From Bacteroides sp. Marseille-P3684 (GTDB lineage: Bacteria; Bacteroidota; Bacteroidia; Bacteroidales; Bacteroidaceae), in the NCBI RefSeq assembly GCF_900291465.1, contig NZ_LT985808.1, forward strand, positions 1,253,871-1,317,870: a stretch of 64,000 nt of DNA, given 5' to 3'. Shown piece after piece: positions 61,587 through 64,000 of this stretch. A program made the translations under genes and the position numbers. The stretch's first letter is position 1. Each line of letters starts with the position of its first letter. The notes under the pieces were generated by a model that worked only from the letters and a program-made list of their open reading frames with translations, was not told where the DNA came from and did no database searches.

Positions 61587-61919
61587 TTACCACAAAGCAA
61601 CCTTTCCGGCTATTCCCAGATCGAGTGTAGCCGTTGTTATGCCCAGCGCTTGGAATACTCTGCTCATGGTAGAAAGAGTCATGGAGCTTTTACCGCTTTC
61701 CAACTTGCATATTTGAGAGCGTTTCACTCCTATCCGCTCTCCCAGCTCCTCCTGTGTAAGATTCTGTTGGAGGCGTGCCTTTTTGATAGCCTCTCCGACA
61801 AAGTAGGCTTGTATGTCCTCTTTGAGCTGTGCTTCCATTGCGTCACGTTCTGGAGTACCGATGGGTCCCCAAAGCTCATCTTTCATCTCGTCTGCTGGTG
61901 TGAAATTCATCTTTGCCAT
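61587..61919 (-). CDS. HigA-like antitoxin (XRE helix-turn-helix)
   Basis: 110 residues. A helix-turn-helix spans about 61-85 (N-L-T-Q-E-E-L-G-E-R-I-G-V-K-R-S-Q). An N-terminal extension has W-G-P-I-G-T-P-E-R-D. Such antitoxins bind the partner toxin and repress their own operon. It lies 8 bp downstream of the toxin gene, the toxin-first order of HigBA-type modules. The region is AT-rich relative to the glycosyltransferase cluster, a sign of transfer. Confidence 0.85.
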   Translation of the reverse strand: MAKMNFTPADEMKDELWGPIGTPERDAMEAQLKEDIQAYFVGEAIKKARLQQNLTQEELGERIGVKRSQICKLESGKSSMTLSTMSRVFQALGITTATLDLGIAGKVALW

Positions 61920-61927
61920 AACCTTTA

Positions 61928-62293
61928 TTATTTTTTATCGTTAAAATATTCCTGTCTTATTCTCTCTGCCTTTTCTATCTCTTTTTTCGGTGTTTTCTGT
62001 GTCTTTTTCACAATTCCGTGTGTTACCATAACCAACACATTGATTTCATTATCCCAAAAGGCAAACAATCGGTAACAAATGCCATTAAAGAGCGTTCGCA
62101 GCTCCCATATCTCGGAGTTCTCTAACTTCTTAAAGAGTTCTTTATCCATAACGCCGCCTTCAACCTTGAAGATGTTGTAGTAAATCTTCTGTTGAGCCTT
62201 GAATGGTTGTAGCTTTATGAAGGCTTTTGCCTCATCGCTTAGTACTATCGTTATAGGATGTCCGTTCATGTCGTTTCTTAATTGCATCTGCAA
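61928..62293 (-). CDS. RelE/HigB-like toxin (Gp49 family)
   Basis: 121 residues; an internal Met at M-N-G-H-P-I-T-I-V is a possible alternative start. The core shows F-E/L-K-L-E-N-S-E-I-W-E-L-R-T-L-F-N-G-I-C-Y-R-L-F-A-F-W and V-T-H-G-I-V-K-K-T-Q-K-T-P-K-K-E-I-E-K-A, the Gp49/HigB signature with the K-K-T-x-K-x-P basic run. Such toxins cleave translated mRNA. Antitoxin follows immediately. Confidence 0.88.
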   Translation of the reverse strand: MQMQLRNDMNGHPITIVLSDEAKAFIKLQPFKAQQKIYYNIFKVEGGVMDKELFKKLENSEIWELRTLFNGICYRLFAFWDNEINVLVMVTHGIVKKTQKTPKKEIEKAERIRQEYFNDKK

Positions 62294-62437
62294 AGATAAG
62301 ATTTTTTGTTTCTAAATAGGTAAACAAATAAATTTGTTTCTGCCGGCTTTTGCTAAAAATTCAATCTTTTTGCTTCTGCTCTTTTGTGCACTTTATCAGT
62401 GTCTGATAGGTTACGCTGAAAAATATCCCTCCCGTCA

Positions 62438-62490
62438 TTCGGAAATATTCCGAAAAGACCTACCTTTGCAGCATTCCGGAATTTCCGGAA
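62438..62490 (+). promoter_or_regulatory. Palindrome-rich promoter of the ECF sigma gene
   Basis: The -7 box TACCTTTG is at 62461-62468. Upstream, TTCGGAA and TTCCGAA form a perfect dyad (62438-62454). Downstream, TTCCGGAA occurs twice (62474-62481 and 62483-62490), the first at the likely start site. No TTTG -33 box is present where expected; the dyad lies there instead. Confidence 0.65.
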
Positions 62491-62523
62491 GTTTTTTAGT
62501 GACACGAGAATCTTTAGGTACTT

Positions 62524-63042
62524 ATGAAGCTCAACAGTCAACCAATGACCATCAACGAGGCATTCCGGTTGTATTATCGTCCGTTGTGTCTGTATGCTCT
62601 CCACTATTTAGGTGACACGGAAGAGGTCGAAGATGTAGTCCAGGATTGCTTCGTCGACTTGTGGGTCCGCATGAAGGCGGACCGGACTCCCATTGAAAAC
62701 GTGAAGTCTTACATGTATTCCATGGTGAGGAACCGTTGCCTGGATGCCCGGAGCCCCGGGCTGGCTCTCAGAGACCTGCGTCCCCTTGATCTGGAGGAGC
62801 CCCTTACTGACGAAGAATGTGAGGAACGTTCGTTCGTCGAGGCTCGTCTGTGGACTGCCATCGATGCCCTTCCCACCCGTTGTCGCGAAGCCTTCCTGCT
62901 CAGCAAACGTGACGGACTGACTTATGAGGAGATTGCACGGAGGCTCGACATCTCCGTCAATACCGTCCGAAATCATGTGAGCAAGGCGCTCAAAATCCTG
63001 AAAGAGGGCGGACGGGCTGTCTATTATTTCTTTTTCGGCTGA
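62524..63042 (+). CDS. ECF-type RNA polymerase sigma factor
   Basis: 172 residues (ATG 62545 would give 165). Region 2 (Y-A-L-H-Y-L-G-D-T-E-E-V-E-D-V-V-Q-D-C-F-V-D-L-W, about 26-48) and region 4 (L-P-T-R-C-R-E-A-F-L-L-S-K-R-D-G-L-T-Y-E-E-I-A with S-V-N-T-V-R-N-H-V-S-K-A, about 117-158) are complete; region 3 is absent. It is an ECF sigma factor of the type that pairs with FecR anti-sigma proteins. None follows: the next 958 bp contain no convincing gene. Its target genes are unknown. Confidence 0.9.
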   Translation: MKLNSQPMTINEAFRLYYRPLCLYALHYLGDTEEVEDVVQDCFVDLWVRMKADRTPIENVKSYMYSMVRNRCLDARSPGLALRDLRPLDLEEPLTDEECEERSFVEARLWTAIDALPTRCREAFLLSKRDGLTYEEIARRLDISVNTVRNHVSKALKILKEGGRAVYYFFFG

Positions 63043-63124
63043 ATGGTTATCCGTGAATGGTTGACAGATTGCAACCCAGTCAGACAAATCCCTTTACAGA
63101 ATTGATGAAAATGCCGTTCCCGGC

Positions 63125-63606
63125 TAACGCGTACTTTTGAAAAATCGGGCAAAGTAGGCTTTTTTAGGAATATTCATGCGAAACGGTTTGCATGGATATG
63201 TAGAAATCAGGGCAAAAACGAATAATTATACCGCGAAACAATATTGTTTCACTCTTCAAACAATATTGTTTGACGTCCCAAACAATATTGTTTCATCCGC
63301 CGAAGTCAACTATTCGGAAGAAAAAACACTTGATTTGCATTTCTGAAACACTATTTTAGAACTGTTTACCTCTAGTTTGTTGCCGGAAGCGTCCGATTGA
63401 GAGGTGTGAAAAGGTATGGTCTGTTTCCTGATATTGTTCCCGTATGATGTCCCGTGAGTCTGTTTTCGTGCTGTTTGGATGTCGCATGAGTGGATAGGGT
63501 GTCAATGTGTATTTCGCGAATCGCCCGAGAAGGCCCTCCGAATCCATCAAGCCGTATTTTGGTGCGAGGAATGCATTTTCAGAGGGGTTCATTTGACGTT
63601 TTGACA
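63125..63606. repeat. Element B: second copy of the conserved-ends element
   Basis: ACGCGTACTTT (63127-63137), CAAAAACG (63213-63220), TGTATTTCGCGAATCGCCCG (63508-63527, running on into AGAAGG) and TTTGACGTTTTGACA (63592-63606) repeat the words of element A in order. The last three are exactly 56,222 bp to the right of theirs; the first is 12 bp closer to the array than in A. Interior bases are almost unrelated but carry a 22-bp array. It lies 82 bp downstream of the ECF sigma factor. Confidence 0.75.
63236..63389. repeat. 22-bp periodic array inside element B
   Basis: AAACAATATTGTTT occurs three times at exact 22-bp steps (63236, 63258, 63280), each followed by a different 8-bp tail. Later units at 63324 and 63346 keep the phase with AAACACT. 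Units at 63302 and 63368 are degenerate. Each 14-bp core is a perfect palindrome. Confidence 0.9.
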
Positions 63607-63755
63607 CTTTGACAAAGGGAGAGTGGAAGAATGGATGTATTTGCATGTGTGCTTTGAAGTAATAAATTGAAAGGATGTGTTTTCTTCTGTTTTGATAGAA
63701 AAATGACGCTTTTTATCTCTGTTTGTAGTCTTTGTGTTTTTATTTTCCGCCTTTA

Positions 63756-63786
63756 TTGTGTATGTGGAAGAGAATATCTAATTTTG
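63756..63786 (+). promoter_or_regulatory. Promoter directed out of the window
   Basis: TTG at 63756-63758, 20-bp spacer, TAATTTTG at 63779-63786: a good Bacteroides -33/-7 pair. Transcription would start near 63798 and run over about 200 nt of leader to the ATG at 63998. Confidence 0.6.
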
Positions 63787-64000
63787 CGCCCGCTTTGGAA
63801 AAAGGAAAATGTTTTAAATTGAAAGTAGAATATGAAAATCATCTGGTCTGTACGGTCCTTTAATTTTACGAACATACCGTAATGGGTTGGTATTGTGAGT
63901 GATTTGTTTTTGTATTGTATAGGTGAAAAATAAGAAGTTGTGTCGTGCCCGGTCTGTGTTGGCTGGGGGTGCGGCAAAATAGAAAAGAAGAATTTCCATG

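Larger units (their letters stand above)
63043..64000. other. Non-coding right end holding element B and a promoter
   Basis: From the sigma factor stop to the window end no ORF with family resemblance was found on either strand. The stretch contains element B (63125-63606), a promoter at 63756-63786 and an ATG at 63998-64000 that may start the next gene. The remainder is AT-rich and unremarkable. Confidence 0.6.

Noticed and set aside
63356-63646. 96-codon minus-strand frame over element B
   Set aside because: It overlaps the array and conserved end words and has no signal or family.

Overview
The window looks like chromosomal DNA from a gut Bacteroides-type bacterium (order Bacteroidales). 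The reasons are the -7 promoter motif TAnnTTTG ahead of many genes, type V pilus (fimbrillin) lipoproteins, an operon of plant-cell-wall glycosidases typical of a polysaccharide utilization locus, and the small families DUF3575, DUF5119, DUF3826 and DUF2795. The fimbrial and glycosidase genes are visibly GC-rich. A toxin-antitoxin pair near the right end is visibly AT-rich. No tRNA, rRNA or CRISPR array was recognised.

Layout: (1) 1-227, the 3' end of a group II intron with the tail of its maturase, followed by a terminator. (2) 477-6831, a four-gene fimbrial operon. (3) 6891-7384, a non-coding element (element A) containing 22-bp periodic repeats. (4) 7698-24666, seven co-directional secreted enzymes (GH43-like, propeller plus (alpha/alpha)6 enzyme, GH78, STN-esterase-DUF3826, GH95, GH140-like, GH78 fused to a BNR propeller). 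The mix fits breakdown of rhamnogalacturonan-II side chains, but no SusC/SusD pair or sensor is present. (5) 24667-25173, an intergenic region with a third 22-bp repeat array (array C). (6) 25174-30953, an RND tripartite efflux operon. (7) 31034-32964, a phosphoesterase and a glycosyltransferase. (8) 33127-41027, a minus-strand block of housekeeping and envelope genes: LpxH, SufT-like, a Pro/Arg repeat protein, two lipoproteins, CvfB, LolD-like, TcdA and a Kef-type antiporter. (9) 41233-47159: asd, a DUF2795 protein, a cobalamin adenosyltransferase, a methyltransferase-like protein, a TPR/OmpA-like lipoprotein and xerD. (10) 47230-51482: aroQ, pyk, an O-methyltransferase, rbfA and a LolE-like permease. 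(11) 51505-53291, an esterase and an OmpX-like beta-barrel. (12) 53609-61459, a surface-polysaccharide cluster of six glycosyltransferases with an MsbA-like exporter. (13) 61587-62293, a HigBA-like toxin-antitoxin pair. (14) 62524-63042, an ECF sigma factor, then almost 1 kb of non-coding DNA holding element B.

The main novelty candidate is the pair of non-coding elements A (6891-7384) and B (63125-63606). Short conserved words at their ends line up at one constant offset of 56,222 bp, so the two are collinear without net indels over about 394 bp. Their interiors share almost no sequence, yet both are built of degenerate tandem units of exactly 22 bp. Each carries its own dyad core: GTC-N5-GAC in A, and AAACAATATTGTTT in B. 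Array C (24742-24918), upstream of the efflux operon, has the same 22-bp period with an AAAC-N6-GTTT core but lacks the flanks. This looks like a family of helically phased dyad arrays with locus-specific cores. Its function is unknown.

All assignments come from reading the sequence and translations. No database search was possible, and family names are recognition-based.
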